From contig WTGN01000029.1 in the NCBI GenBank assembly GCA_011523545.1, positions 1 to 64,000 of the forward strand: 64,000 nucleotides of DNA, in the 5' to 3' direction. The notes under the pieces were generated by a model. That model saw only the letters and a program-made list of their open reading frames with translations. It did no database searches and was not told where the DNA came from. Shown here in pieces: positions 23,738 to 31,943 of this stretch. The position numbers and the translations under genes were made by a program. Source of the stretch: Chloroflexota bacterium (GTDB lineage: Bacteria > Chloroflexota > Anaerolineae > Aggregatilineales > Phototrophicaceae). The stretch's first letter is position 1; each line of letters starts with the position of its first letter.

Positions 23738-25867
23738 CTACCACACATGCGCAGACTCCATTTTCGCATTACCCTTTGTTAGCAGCAGGCAGCCGCCTTC
23801 CGCCACCTGCGCCGCCCAGCCAGGCGGGACGATCGTGGTCGACGCCGCCTCCTCGATGATCAGCGGGCCCGCCGCCGACCATGCCCGGCCGAGGCGCTCG
23901 CGGCGATAGACCGGCGTATCCTGCGGGGCTTGATCGGCGTCGAAACGGACCGGCCGAAATGCGACCGGCCGAAATGCGACCGGCTCGTCGCAAGAATTCG
24001 GTGTTGCATCGGGCCGGGCGCTTTCGATGATCGGCCTGGGCCCGCTGATTAAGACGCGCCAGTTCACCGCTTCGATAGGGACGCCATCGGCCAGCTGACC
24101 ATAAAACGCCCGATACTCGTCTTCAAAGACGCGCCGCATTCGGGCGATGTGATTGGCGCTCAGCCTTTCCATCGGGAAGGGCACGCGCACTTCATAACCC
24201 TGCCCCACATAGCGCATATCGATGTTGAGCCGCACAGTGATCTCTGGCGACGGCACGCCGGCCGCCTCGACGATGCGCCTGCCTTCGCGCTCCAATTCGG
24301 CCAGGATCTTATTAAGTTCCGCTAGATCCAGCGCGTCCAACCTGGCGACATAGCTGCGCGTGAAGTCAAAAGCGATCGGCGCTGTCAGGAAGCCAAAAGC
24401 GGAACCGACGCCGGCCAATGGCGGAATGATGATTTTGCTGATGCCCAGCCCGGCCGCCACGCCGCAAGCATGCGCCGGCCCGGCGCCACCGGTGGCGACC
24501 ATGCAATAACGCCGGATCTCCAGCCCGCGCTCAGCCGCGTGCACGCGCGCCGCCGCCGCCATGTTCTCGTTGACCAATTGATGCACGCCCCAGGCCATGC
24601 CGTCAAGCGACAGATCCAGCGCCGCCGACAATTCGGCAAAAGATTGGCGCGCCGCCGCTGTGTCCAGGCGGATGTCCCCGCCGGCGAAATAATCGGGATT
24701 GAGATAGCCGAGCAGCAGGTCGGCATCGGTGACTGTGGGTTCGCAGCCGCCGAGCCCATAGGCAGCCGGGCCCGGCGCGGAGCCGGCGCTCTGGGGGCCG
24801 ACAGCGGGTAGACCGAGCGCGTTCAAGTGGGCGATGCTGCCGCCGCCAGCGCCGATTTCGATCATCTCGATCATCGGCACCATCAAGGGCAAGCCGCTGC
24901 CGCGCTTGAAGCGGTGCACATGCGCCACCTCCGACTGATGACTGATCGCCAGCTCGCCAGCCCGCGTCAATGCCGCTTTCGCCGTCGTCCCGCCCATATC
25001 AAAAGCCAGCACGTCCCGTTGGCCCAATAGCCGTCCCCAGTAAAGGCCGGCCAGAGCGCCACCGGCCGGGCCGCTCTCCACCAGCCGCACAGGAAAAGCG
25101 CGCGCCGCATCTACTGTGGTCGTGCCGCCGCTGCTCAACATGATGTTCAAAGGCGCGTCGATGCCGCTGGCCTTCAAGCCGGCCGCGACCCGCTCCATGT
25201 ATCGCTCGGCGATCGGCTGGACGTAGGCGTTGGCGATGGTCGTCGAGGCGCGCGGATATTCCCTCATGCCCGGCGCCACCTGATGGGAGACCGATATCGA
25301 AACCGCCGGCAGCTGCTCGCCCAGTATTTCCAGCGCCGCCAATTCATGCGCCGGGTTGGTGTAGGCATGCAGGAAGCAGACAGCGACCGCTTCAATTCCT
25401 TCGGCGCGCAGCTCGGCGCAGATTTCGCGCAGGCGAGCTTCATCCAGCGGGCGCCAGACGCGGCCGTCTGCAAGCATGCGCTCCGGCAGGTCATAACGCA
25501 GGCGGCGCTCGGCCAGCGGCGGCGGCTTCTTCAGCGCCAGGTCGTACATATCGTAGCGGCCCTCGTTGCCAATCTCGACCGCATCTCGAAAGCCGGCTGT
25601 CGCCAGCAGCGCTGTTTTCGCCCCCTTGCGCTCGATAAGCGTGTTGGTGATCAGCGTCGTCCCGTGCACAACGTAGCGGATGGAGCCGGGCGCCAGGCCC
25701 GACTTTTCCAAGAGATCGCGGACGCCGGCCAGCACAGCGCCCGAGGGATCGGGATAAGTGGTAAGCAGCTTTTCGACGATGACGCGGCCGCTCTCCAGAT
25801 CGAGAGCGACGAGATCGGTGAAGGTGCCGCCGATGTCAACTGCCAACAAGATGGGCGGCGCTGTCAT
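23738..25867 (-). CDS. hyuA: Hydantoinase A / oxoprolinase family, alpha subunit
   Basis: ATP-binding subunit of about 709 residues. It has the N-terminal phosphate-binding motif AVDIGGTFTDLVAL, LITNTLIERKGAKTALL, MLSSGGTTTV, FDMGGTTAKA, GAGGGSIA, and a late ATGGAGPAHAC, all characteristic of HyuA/AcxA proteins. ATG 25867 (MTAPPILLAVDIG) is preferred; a start at 25900 would add 11 Pro-rich residues. Near the C-terminus a 15-bp unit is tandemly repeated (23951-23980), giving PVAFRPVAFRPV. First gene of the leftward cluster; functions with hyuB. Confidence 0.9.
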   Translation of the reverse strand: MTAPPILLAVDIGGTFTDLVALDLESGRVIVEKLLTTYPDPSGAVLAGVRDLLEKSGLAPGSIRYVVHGTTLITNTLIERKGAKTALLATAGFRDAVEIGNEGRYDMYDLALKKPPPLAERRLRYDLPERMLADGRVWRPLDEARLREICAELRAEGIEAVAVCFLHAYTNPAHELAALEILGEQLPAVSISVSHQVAPGMREYPRASTTIANAYVQPIAERYMERVAAGLKASGIDAPLNIMLSSGGTTTVDAARAFPVRLVESGPAGGALAGLYWGRLLGQRDVLAFDMGGTTAKAALTRAGELAISHQSEVAHVHRFKRGSGLPLMVPMIEMIEIGAGGGSIAHLNALGLPAVGPQSAGSAPGPAAYGLGGCEPTVTDADLLLGYLNPDYFAGGDIRLDTAAARQSFAELSAALDLSLDGMAWGVHQLVNENMAAAARVHAAERGLEIRRYCMVATGGAGPAHACGVAAGLGISKIIIPPLAGVGSAFGFLTAPIAFDFTRSYVARLDALDLAELNKILAELEREGRRIVEAAGVPSPEITVRLNIDMRYVGQGYEVRVPFPMERLSANHIARMRRVFEDEYRAFYGQLADGVPIEAVNWRVLISGPRPIIESARPDATPNSCDEPVAFRPVAFRPVRFDADQAPQDTPVYRRERLGRAWSAAGPLIIEEAASTTIVPPGWAAQVAEGGCLLLTKGNAKMESAHVW

Positions 25868-26081
25868 GGGCGGGCGTTCCTCGGGCGGGCTGGTGGACAA
25901 GGTCGCGCATCATCATAAGAGTTGCGACCGACGCTGTCAAGCAAAGGCGCCGGCAGGGGCCGCTCCCTGAGTCGCCCGAATGCGCGCTTTCGCAAGGGCA
26001 GGCCTTTCCGCGCCGCGCGTAGGCACAGCCAGCTACAGGGTTGGTCTGATGCGAACCGCCCGTTGATTGCTTCCGAATCGC

Positions 26082-26110
26082 TTGACATGCCGGTCGGATC
26101 GGGATAAGCT
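26082..26110 (+). promoter_or_regulatory. Sigma70-like promoter of the UgpB-like ABC operon
   Basis: TTGACA at 26082-26087, 17 bases, TAAGCT at 26105-26110 (overlapping an alternative GATAAG). The candidate LacI operator begins seven bases downstream, where bound repressor would block initiation. Confidence 0.6.
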
Positions 26111-26116
26111 TGAATC

Positions 26117-26134
26117 AGCGCAAACGTTACACGT
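26117..26134 (+). promoter_or_regulatory. Candidate LacI-family operator
   Basis: AGCGCAAACGTTACACGT is centred on the CG of AACGTT at 26125/26126. The GCAAACGTT core matches the PurR/LacI-family consensus (ACGCAAACGTTTGCGT type). It lies at the expected transcription start, and a LacI-family gene is encoded at 30847 in the same cluster. Confidence 0.5.
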
Positions 26135-26267
26135 CTATCGTTATCATTGCGCGCGCGGGCTGGCCTTTGCGTCGGCCAAGCATCGTGGAAAGGAGGCTCA
26201 TTGCTTCGATCACAAGTGGCAACTAGCGTTTTCTCGATGGATAGCATCAAGAAAAGGAGCGACTGAA

Positions 26268-27623
26268 ATGCATAAAATGATCGGTTTCCGACCCATAATT
26301 CTATTGTGTGTCGTCCTGGTTCTTTTGGGCGCGTCAGCCAGTTTGGCGCAGGCGGAGCGCGTCCAGATTGAATTGATGCTGGGCGGCTGGCAGTTTGAGT
26401 TCATGACCAATCACATCGAGCCCGCATTCGAAGAGCGCTTTCCCGAGTATGACCTGGTTCTGCGCCCCTTCGACAACTACGGGCAAATCTGGGAGAATTA
26501 TCTGCTCGCCCGTGAGCAGGGAGAAAACCCGGCCCTGGTGCAAGGGACGGAAACCCTGACGCAGACTTTGCGCGACAGCGGCAAATTCAAGCCGCTCTGG
26601 GAAGCGCTCGGCGGCCGCAGCGCCATCAACGGCATTGATCTGGCCCTGGACGATTTTGTCCCGGCGATTTACGCCTACTACGCCATCGACGGTCAGCTCT
26701 ATTCGATGCCCTGGAATACCTCCGCGCCCCTGCTCTTCGCCAATATGGACCTGCTGGTGGAGGCGGGCATCGCCACAGACCTGGCGGACCTGGATGCCTT
26801 GCCCGGCACCTGGCAAGAACTGGAGGCGGCTTGCGAAACCATTTTGGCGCAAACTGACGCGCATTGCGCCTATTGGCGGGTCAACCCCTGGTGGTTTGAG
26901 AACCCGATGGCGCAGGCGGGCGAATACATGATCAACATGGAAAATGGACGGGCGGGCCGCGCCGATGAAGTTCTGCTCGCCAGCGAAGCCGGCATCGAAC
27001 TGATGACCTGGTGGATTTCAATGCTGGAGCGCGGCCATTTCGTCAATTATGGCGCCAACCCCGGCGACGCCCCGCTCACGGACTTCGCCACCGGCAACCT
27101 GGCATTCTCGGCCGCCTCGTCCAGCGCGGGCACACGAACGCTGAACAATGCCCTGAGCGAAAACGGCTACACTTTGGGCACGGGATTCTTGCCCCACAAC
27201 GGCGAGCGTGAATACTTCAGCATCGGCATCGGCGGCGGCACGATCTACCTGAGCGACGGCTTGGCGCCCGAAGTCGAAGAAGCGGCGCTGACCTTCATGG
27301 CATTCAATGTGCTGCCGGAGAATGATGCGGCATATCATCTCAGTTTTGGCTATATCCCGGTGCGCAACAGCACAGCGGCCGTACTGAGCGAAGGCGACTG
27401 GCCCCCGGTGTTCCAGACGGCCTCGCGCCAATTCGCCGCCGGCCGGGCGACTAACGGCGTCGGTCCTTTGTTGCCGACCTTCCTGGAGACGCGCGATGTG
27501 CTGTCCTCGGCGATGGAAGCCATCATCTTCGACGGCGCCGATATCGAAGCGGCCTTGACTGAAGCCTCGGCTGATGCCAGCGCCATCCTGCAAGAGTACA
27601 ACCTGCTTGTCGCGGGCGAATAG
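26268..27623 (+). CDS. ABC transporter substrate-binding protein, UgpB-like
   Basis: Extracytoplasmic solute-binding protein of 451 residues with a signal peptide (basic start, hydrophobic core to about residue 25, ASASLAQA cleavage region). Family-1 features resemble glycerol-3-phosphate binding protein UgpB: ALVQGTETLTQ, then a FVPAIYAYY segment, then YSMPWNTSAPLLFANMDLL, which parallels the UgpB hinge where substrate is held. The start at 26268 has AAAAGGAG nine bases upstream. It is followed by two permeases but no ATPase. A phosphodiester or glycerophosphate ligand is possible; the GH4 and LacI neighbours argue equally for a sugar. Confidence 0.85.
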   Translation: MHKMIGFRPIILLCVVLVLLGASASLAQAERVQIELMLGGWQFEFMTNHIEPAFEERFPEYDLVLRPFDNYGQIWENYLLAREQGENPALVQGTETLTQTLRDSGKFKPLWEALGGRSAINGIDLALDDFVPAIYAYYAIDGQLYSMPWNTSAPLLFANMDLLVEAGIATDLADLDALPGTWQELEAACETILAQTDAHCAYWRVNPWWFENPMAQAGEYMINMENGRAGRADEVLLASEAGIELMTWWISMLERGHFVNYGANPGDAPLTDFATGNLAFSAASSSAGTRTLNNALSENGYTLGTGFLPHNGEREYFSIGIGGGTIYLSDGLAPEVEEAALTFMAFNVLPENDAAYHLSFGYIPVRNSTAAVLSEGDWPPVFQTASRQFAAGRATNGVGPLLPTFLETRDVLSSAMEAIIFDGADIEAALTEASADASAILQEYNLLVAGE

Positions 27624-27727
27624 CGGCTTGATCTTCCGCAAGCGAGCGATGGCTGTGGACTGGTTTCTCCCTTCCGCAGCCATCGTAAGCAGCCTGCGGC
27701 TTCGGGCAAAGTCCAGAGGCGAGTGAC

Positions 27728-29023
27728 ATGCTCCCCCTCATTATCAGCTTGGGCGCGACCTGTATTGGCGCTCTTGTGTTTTGGCGAAGTTTCCCGGACA
27801 GTTCCCGTCATCGGCGCCGGTGCGCGCTGCTCGGGGCGGCGGCCGGCTTTCTGGGGCCGCAACTGTCGATGATTCCGCTCCGATACTGCGCCTTCGAGCC
27901 TGAGCACAGCTTTATGTTCAGCTTGCGCTTTCTCGGGCGGGAAACGCAACTGAACGCGGCCCTGCTGGTCGGCATTGGCTTCGTCGTCCTGGGGATCTGG
28001 GCGGCGCTGCTGGTCGTCCGGCTGCTGGTCGAGCAAGTCCAGCGCACCGGTTATATTATCCCGCCGCAGGAGCATTCATCGCGCTTTTTCAAGGGCTGGG
28101 GCTGGCTGCCTTGGCTGCTGCTCGCGCCAACCTTGATCGCCATCGCCCTGTTTGTCTATTATCCGGCGCTGCAGACCTTCTCGCTGGCGACGCGGCTGGT
28201 GCGCCTGGGCATCGAGAAGACGGCGCCGGTCTGCGTCGACAATTTCGCGCAGCTCATCGCCGGGCAGCGGGAAAACGCCATCTACACCATCTTGAGCGAC
28301 GGCCTCATATTCGGCTTCGACAATGTCAGTTACATCCCGCTCTTGGGCGTCAGCTTTTTCTATGCTGTCGGCATTGTCGCACTGGCGAACCTGCTGGGCT
28401 TGGCGATCGGCAATATCGCGCATCGCAGCTTCCGCGGGGCGCACGTTTATCGCACCTTGTTGATCTGGCCCTATGCCTTGTCCGCTGTTGTCACCGGCGC
28501 GATCTTCCTGTCGATCCTGAGCCCGCGCGTCGGCTTGGCGAGCAATCTGCTGACTGGCATGGGCTTGCCGGAGATACCCTGGCTGCAAAGCGCCGCGGTC
28601 GCCCCTTGGGCCATTGTCATCGCCGCGACCTGGAATATCCTCGGCTTCAATATCCTGTTCTATATCGCCGGCTTCCAGAATGTGCCGAAAGATCTGCTGG
28701 AAGCGGCATCGGTGGATGGCGCCAACTCCCGCCAGCGCTTCCTCCATATCACGCTGCCGATGCTCGCGCCTATAATCTTCTTCTTGCTCTTTTTTAATCT
28801 CACCTACGCCTTTTTTGACCTCTTCGGCTTGATCGACAAAATCACCGGCGGCGGGCCCCGCGGCGCCACTTCCAACCAGGTTTACGAGATCTTCACCCTG
28901 GGGATCCGCAACAAAGACCTGGGCAAGGCGGCGGCGCAGTCCCTTGTTCTGATGTCGATCGTCGGCCTGCTGGCCATCTTGCAGTTTCGCCTGCTGGACC
29001 GACGCGCAAGCATAAGAGCCTGA
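27728..29023 (+). CDS. ABC transporter permease (UgpA/MalF type) with N-terminal extension
   Basis: A 431-residue permease, about 120-140 longer than usual. Residues 1-105 form an extra segment with two hydrophobic stretches (about 3-20 and 76-102) and a basic loop. The normal core begins near WGWLPWLLLAPTL, and the EAA loop appears as LEAASVDGANSRQRFLHITL. The conserved ITGGGPRGATS loop seen in UgpA-like proteins is present before the last helix. GAGGCGAG lies upstream of the ATG. The role of the extension is unknown; it does not resemble the MalF periplasmic P2 domain, which lies elsewhere in that protein. Confidence 0.87.
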   Translation: MLPLIISLGATCIGALVFWRSFPDSSRHRRRCALLGAAAGFLGPQLSMIPLRYCAFEPEHSFMFSLRFLGRETQLNAALLVGIGFVVLGIWAALLVVRLLVEQVQRTGYIIPPQEHSSRFFKGWGWLPWLLLAPTLIAIALFVYYPALQTFSLATRLVRLGIEKTAPVCVDNFAQLIAGQRENAIYTILSDGLIFGFDNVSYIPLLGVSFFYAVGIVALANLLGLAIGNIAHRSFRGAHVYRTLLIWPYALSAVVTGAIFLSILSPRVGLASNLLTGMGLPEIPWLQSAAVAPWAIVIAATWNILGFNILFYIAGFQNVPKDLLEAASVDGANSRQRFLHITLPMLAPIIFFLLFFNLTYAFFDLFGLIDKITGGGPRGATSNQVYEIFTLGIRNKDLGKAAAQSLVLMSIVGLLAILQFRLLDRRASIRA

Positions 29024-29025
29024 CC

Positions 29026-29856
29026 ATGCGCAAAGACAAACAGAACCGGGGCAGTTGGCGGTATCACGTCTTTCTGATCGGCGCGGTCATCATCCTCGGC
29101 ACGCCGCTCTACTACGCGATGATGATGAGCACGCAGTCCCTGGGCGAAACGCTGGCCAACCCGCTGGCGCCGGGCCAATCCTTCGCGGAAAACCTGGAGC
29201 GAGTCATCGCCAGTCGCCTGCATATTACCTTCGCCAACAGCGTTGCCGCCTCGTTAACGATCGCCCTGGGCAAGACCGCGCTGTCGCTGTTGGCTGGGCT
29301 TGCTTTTTCCTTCTTTCGCTTTCGCGGCAAATGGTTCGCCTTCGCCGCCATCTTGTTCACGCTGATGATGCCGGGCGAGGTACTGGTCATCGCGCTCTTC
29401 CGCGTCGTCTCCGTCACATTGGGTTTGGGCAATTCCTTCGCCGGCCTGGTACTGCCGTCATTGGCCAGCGCGGCCGGCACCTTCCTCTTCCGCCAGCATT
29501 TTGAATCGATCCCGTCGGAACTTTCGGAAGCGGCACAGATGGATGGCATGAATCCACTGCAATATCTCGCCTACGTTTTGATTCCGCTCAGCTGGAACAC
29601 CATCGTCGCCCTCTTCGTCATCTCCTTCCTGGTGGGCTGGAATCTGTACCTGTGGCCGCTGATGATCATCACCGACCCCGCCAGTCAGGTCGTGCAGGTC
29701 GGGCTGAGTTTCATCACGCAGAGCGAGGGCCTGGCCGCCCAGAATCTGGGACCGCTGATGCTCGGGGCGGTCATTTCCAGCATCCCGCCCTTAATCGTCT
29801 TCATGGTTTTTCAAAAGCACTTCATGCGGGGTTTCGCCATTTCGCGCGAGAAGTGA
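29026..29856 (+). CDS. ABC transporter permease (UgpE/MalG type)
   Basis: A 276-residue inner-membrane subunit, normal length, with six helices. The EAA loop appears as LSEAAQMDGMNPLQYLAYVLIPLSW at about residues 165-190 (quoted part: AAQMDGMNPL). The C-terminal FQKHFMRGF is the usual MalG end. The gene starts two bases after the previous stop, so the pair is cotranslated. Together with the binding protein at 26268 it forms an importer that must borrow an ATPase encoded elsewhere. Confidence 0.88.
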   Translation: MRKDKQNRGSWRYHVFLIGAVIILGTPLYYAMMMSTQSLGETLANPLAPGQSFAENLERVIASRLHITFANSVAASLTIALGKTALSLLAGLAFSFFRFRGKWFAFAAILFTLMMPGEVLVIALFRVVSVTLGLGNSFAGLVLPSLASAAGTFLFRQHFESIPSELSEAAQMDGMNPLQYLAYVLIPLSWNTIVALFVISFLVGWNLYLWPLMIITDPASQVVQVGLSFITQSEGLAAQNLGPLMLGAVISSIPPLIVFMVFQKHFMRGFAISREK

Positions 29857-29925
29857 GCAAGCGGCGCATTATGACGAGCCTCGCCTTCGCCGGGGCGAGG
29901 GGCCTAATCAATAGAGGAGCGGTCG

Positions 29926-30810
29926 ATGGCTGGTTTTCGGGTGATGAGTTTCAATATTCGCGGGGCGAACCATGACGATGGCGTCAACAGCTGGCCGCGG
30001 CGCGCCGCCCTCAATATCGAGGTCATCCAGCGGGCGGCGCCGGATATCATCGGCTTTCAGGAATACGAGACCGGCAATCAGCGCGAATACGACCGATACT
30101 TGACCGATTATGCCTACGAAGCGGGACCGGCCCTGGCCCGCGAGAGCGACTCAGGCGGCTACCATTGCGCGATTTATTGGCGGGCGCGCCGCTTCGAGCG
30201 CATGAACGGGGGCGCCTTCTTCCTCAACTCCAAGCCGGCGGAATACGGCCTCGATTGGGGCATGGGGCATGGCCGCGGCCTGCATTGGATGACGCTGCGC
30301 GACCGGCGTGATGGGGCGGCCTTCGTCTTCGCCAACACCCACCTGCCACATGACAGCGAAATCGGCCGGATCCGCGGCGCCCGGCTGATTCTGCATAAGC
30401 TCGGCGAAATCTCTCAAGATCGGCTGCCCGTCGTCCTCGCGGCCGATTTCAACTCCCGGGCTACGATTTACCGCGAAGCCTGGCGCGAATTACTCACGGA
30501 AGAGCAGAAGCGGCTGGCCGATGAGAATTGGTCTCTCTTCGCTTACCGCAACAATGTCTACGAGATATTCAAGGCGGGCGGCTACAGCGACGCCTTCATA
30601 GCCGCCGGCAACGCCGATGCCCCGAGCGTCTCGACAGCGCACGGCTTCATGAGCAACGCGCCGCCGCTGAATCTCCGCATTGATTGGATCCTGACGCGGG
30701 GGAACAGCCGGCGCATCCGCTGTCGATGCTGCGCAATAATTGAGGACGCCCAACCGCCGGTTTACCCCAGCGACCATTATCCGGTGATAGCGGATATCGA
30801 GATGCTATAA
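29926..30810 (+). CDS. Endonuclease/exonuclease/phosphatase (EEP) family hydrolase
   Basis: A 294-residue metal-dependent phosphoesterase of the EEP fold. Visible active-site elements: MSFNIRG (Asn), GFQEYE (metal Glu), ANTHLPHDS (His), LAADFNSR (Asp-x-Asn) and SDHYPVIADIEM (catalytic Asp-His). No signal peptide, so cytoplasmic. GAGGAG precedes the ATG. Within an importer operon it is more likely a phosphodiesterase on an imported small molecule than a DNA repair enzyme, which fits a UgpB-like binding protein (inference). The possible product is a sugar or glycerol derivative passed to the Gfo/Idh/MocA enzyme. Confidence 0.83.
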   Translation: MAGFRVMSFNIRGANHDDGVNSWPRRAALNIEVIQRAAPDIIGFQEYETGNQREYDRYLTDYAYEAGPALARESDSGGYHCAIYWRARRFERMNGGAFFLNSKPAEYGLDWGMGHGRGLHWMTLRDRRDGAAFVFANTHLPHDSEIGRIRGARLILHKLGEISQDRLPVVLAADFNSRATIYREAWRELLTEEQKRLADENWSLFAYRNNVYEIFKAGGYSDAFIAAGNADAPSVSTAHGFMSNAPPLNLRIDWILTRGNSRRIRCRCCAIIEDAQPPVYPSDHYPVIADIEML

Positions 30811-30846
30811 TCGGACGGGATCGATCAAGAGGGCGGACGCAGCGCT

Positions 30847-31908
30847 ATGGGGCGGCAGAATAATGCGAGCATCACCGATATCGCCGCGGCGGCCGGTGTT
30901 TCCCCGACGACGGTATCGCGCGTATTGAACAACAAGCGGGGCGATATTCGCATCAGCGACAAGACGCGCGCCCTTGTGCTCGATGTTGCCAAGCAATTGG
31001 GTTATCAGCGCAACCCCCTGGCTTCCGCCCTGCGCTCGAACCGGACTGGCATCATCGGCGCTATCAACAGCGCCATGAGCGGCACCTATATGAGCCGGCT
31101 GGCCCATCATATTCAACTGGTCGCCCAAGAGCGGAATATCGATCTGTTTGTCGGCGCTCCACGCGAAAGCAGCGACGCCATCGCCGGCCAACTGAGTGTG
31201 CTGCAGAGCCACTTGTTTGACGGTGTCCTGTTCCTGGGCGATCTCGCTCGCTATCAAGCCTTCGCCAGCCGGGATTTCGCGCAGCCGCATGTGCATGTCT
31301 TGCCGGGCGACGAACAGTGGCTGCCGCTGGTCAGCGTCGATGAGGCTCAAGGCGTCAAGCTGGCGCTTGACCATTTGACCGACTTGGGGCACCGGCGGAT
31401 CGCTTGCCTCGGCAGCCCAGCCTGGCGCTGGGACGCGCGGCGCATACAGTTTTATCAGCGCTACATCGCCCGCCGCCTGGGGCCGGCTTTTCAGCAGCTT
31501 CTCGATTTGGATCACATCCCCTATCCGGCAAATATCGCCGGCGACGCCGATGTAGGCGGCAAGGTCTCGGCGCACGTGGAGAAAGCGGTCACCGGGGCGG
31601 AGCCGCCGACGGCGATTTTCTGCACCAACGATTCATTTGGCGCCGCCGTAGTCAAGGCGCTCTATCGCTTGGGCTTGCGCGTGCCCGAGGATATTTCGGT
31701 GCTGGGTTATGGCAATCACCATGACGCGCGCATCATTTACCCCGAGCTCACAACGGTGAGCCTGGCGAGCGAAGAGATGGCGAAGGAAGCGCTCGACCTG
31801 CTGCTGCGGATTATTGATAATCCCGAAAATGCGGAACTGCGGGAACAGCGGCTGCTCTGCGCGCCGGCGCTCGTCCTGCGGGAATCGGCGCGATCCATCG
31901 TCAGTTGA
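30847..31908 (+). CDS. LacI-family transcriptional regulator
   Basis: A 353-residue repressor. The N-terminal HTH and hinge are canonical: ITDIAAAAGVSPTTVSRVL at about residues 11-29, then the GYQRNPLASALRS hinge helix. The ligand domain is periplasmic-binding-protein-like, with TAIFCTNDSFGAAVV and VPEDISVLGYGN. It is preceded by TATAAT (30806-30811) overlapping the previous stop, a possible own promoter. The target is probably the operator-like site at 26117-26134 before the importer operon, making this a local substrate-responsive repressor. Its stop overlaps a possible TTG start of the next gene. Confidence 0.9.
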   Translation: MGRQNNASITDIAAAAGVSPTTVSRVLNNKRGDIRISDKTRALVLDVAKQLGYQRNPLASALRSNRTGIIGAINSAMSGTYMSRLAHHIQLVAQERNIDLFVGAPRESSDAIAGQLSVLQSHLFDGVLFLGDLARYQAFASRDFAQPHVHVLPGDEQWLPLVSVDEAQGVKLALDHLTDLGHRRIACLGSPAWRWDARRIQFYQRYIARRLGPAFQQLLDLDHIPYPANIAGDADVGGKVSAHVEKAVTGAEPPTAIFCTNDSFGAAVVKALYRLGLRVPEDISVLGYGNHHDARIIYPELTTVSLASEEMAKEALDLLLRIIDNPENAELREQRLLCAPALVLRESARSIVS

Positions 31909-31943
31909 AACGCGGGCTTTCGCAACGAGAAAGGCAAAGCGAT

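Larger units (their letters stand above)
25868..26267 (+). other. Divergent 400-bp intergenic region with promoter, operator and possible leader peptide
   Basis: It separates hyuA (leftward) from the UgpB-like gene (rightward). It contains a TTGACA/TAAGCT promoter (26082-26110), a LacI-type operator (26117-26134), and a leader of about 130 bases. Within the leader, AGGAGG (26191-26196) precedes a TTG at 26201 that opens a 21-codon frame ending with TGA at 26264-26266, one base before the main ATG. The left 200 bases show no clear feature. Confidence 0.5.
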
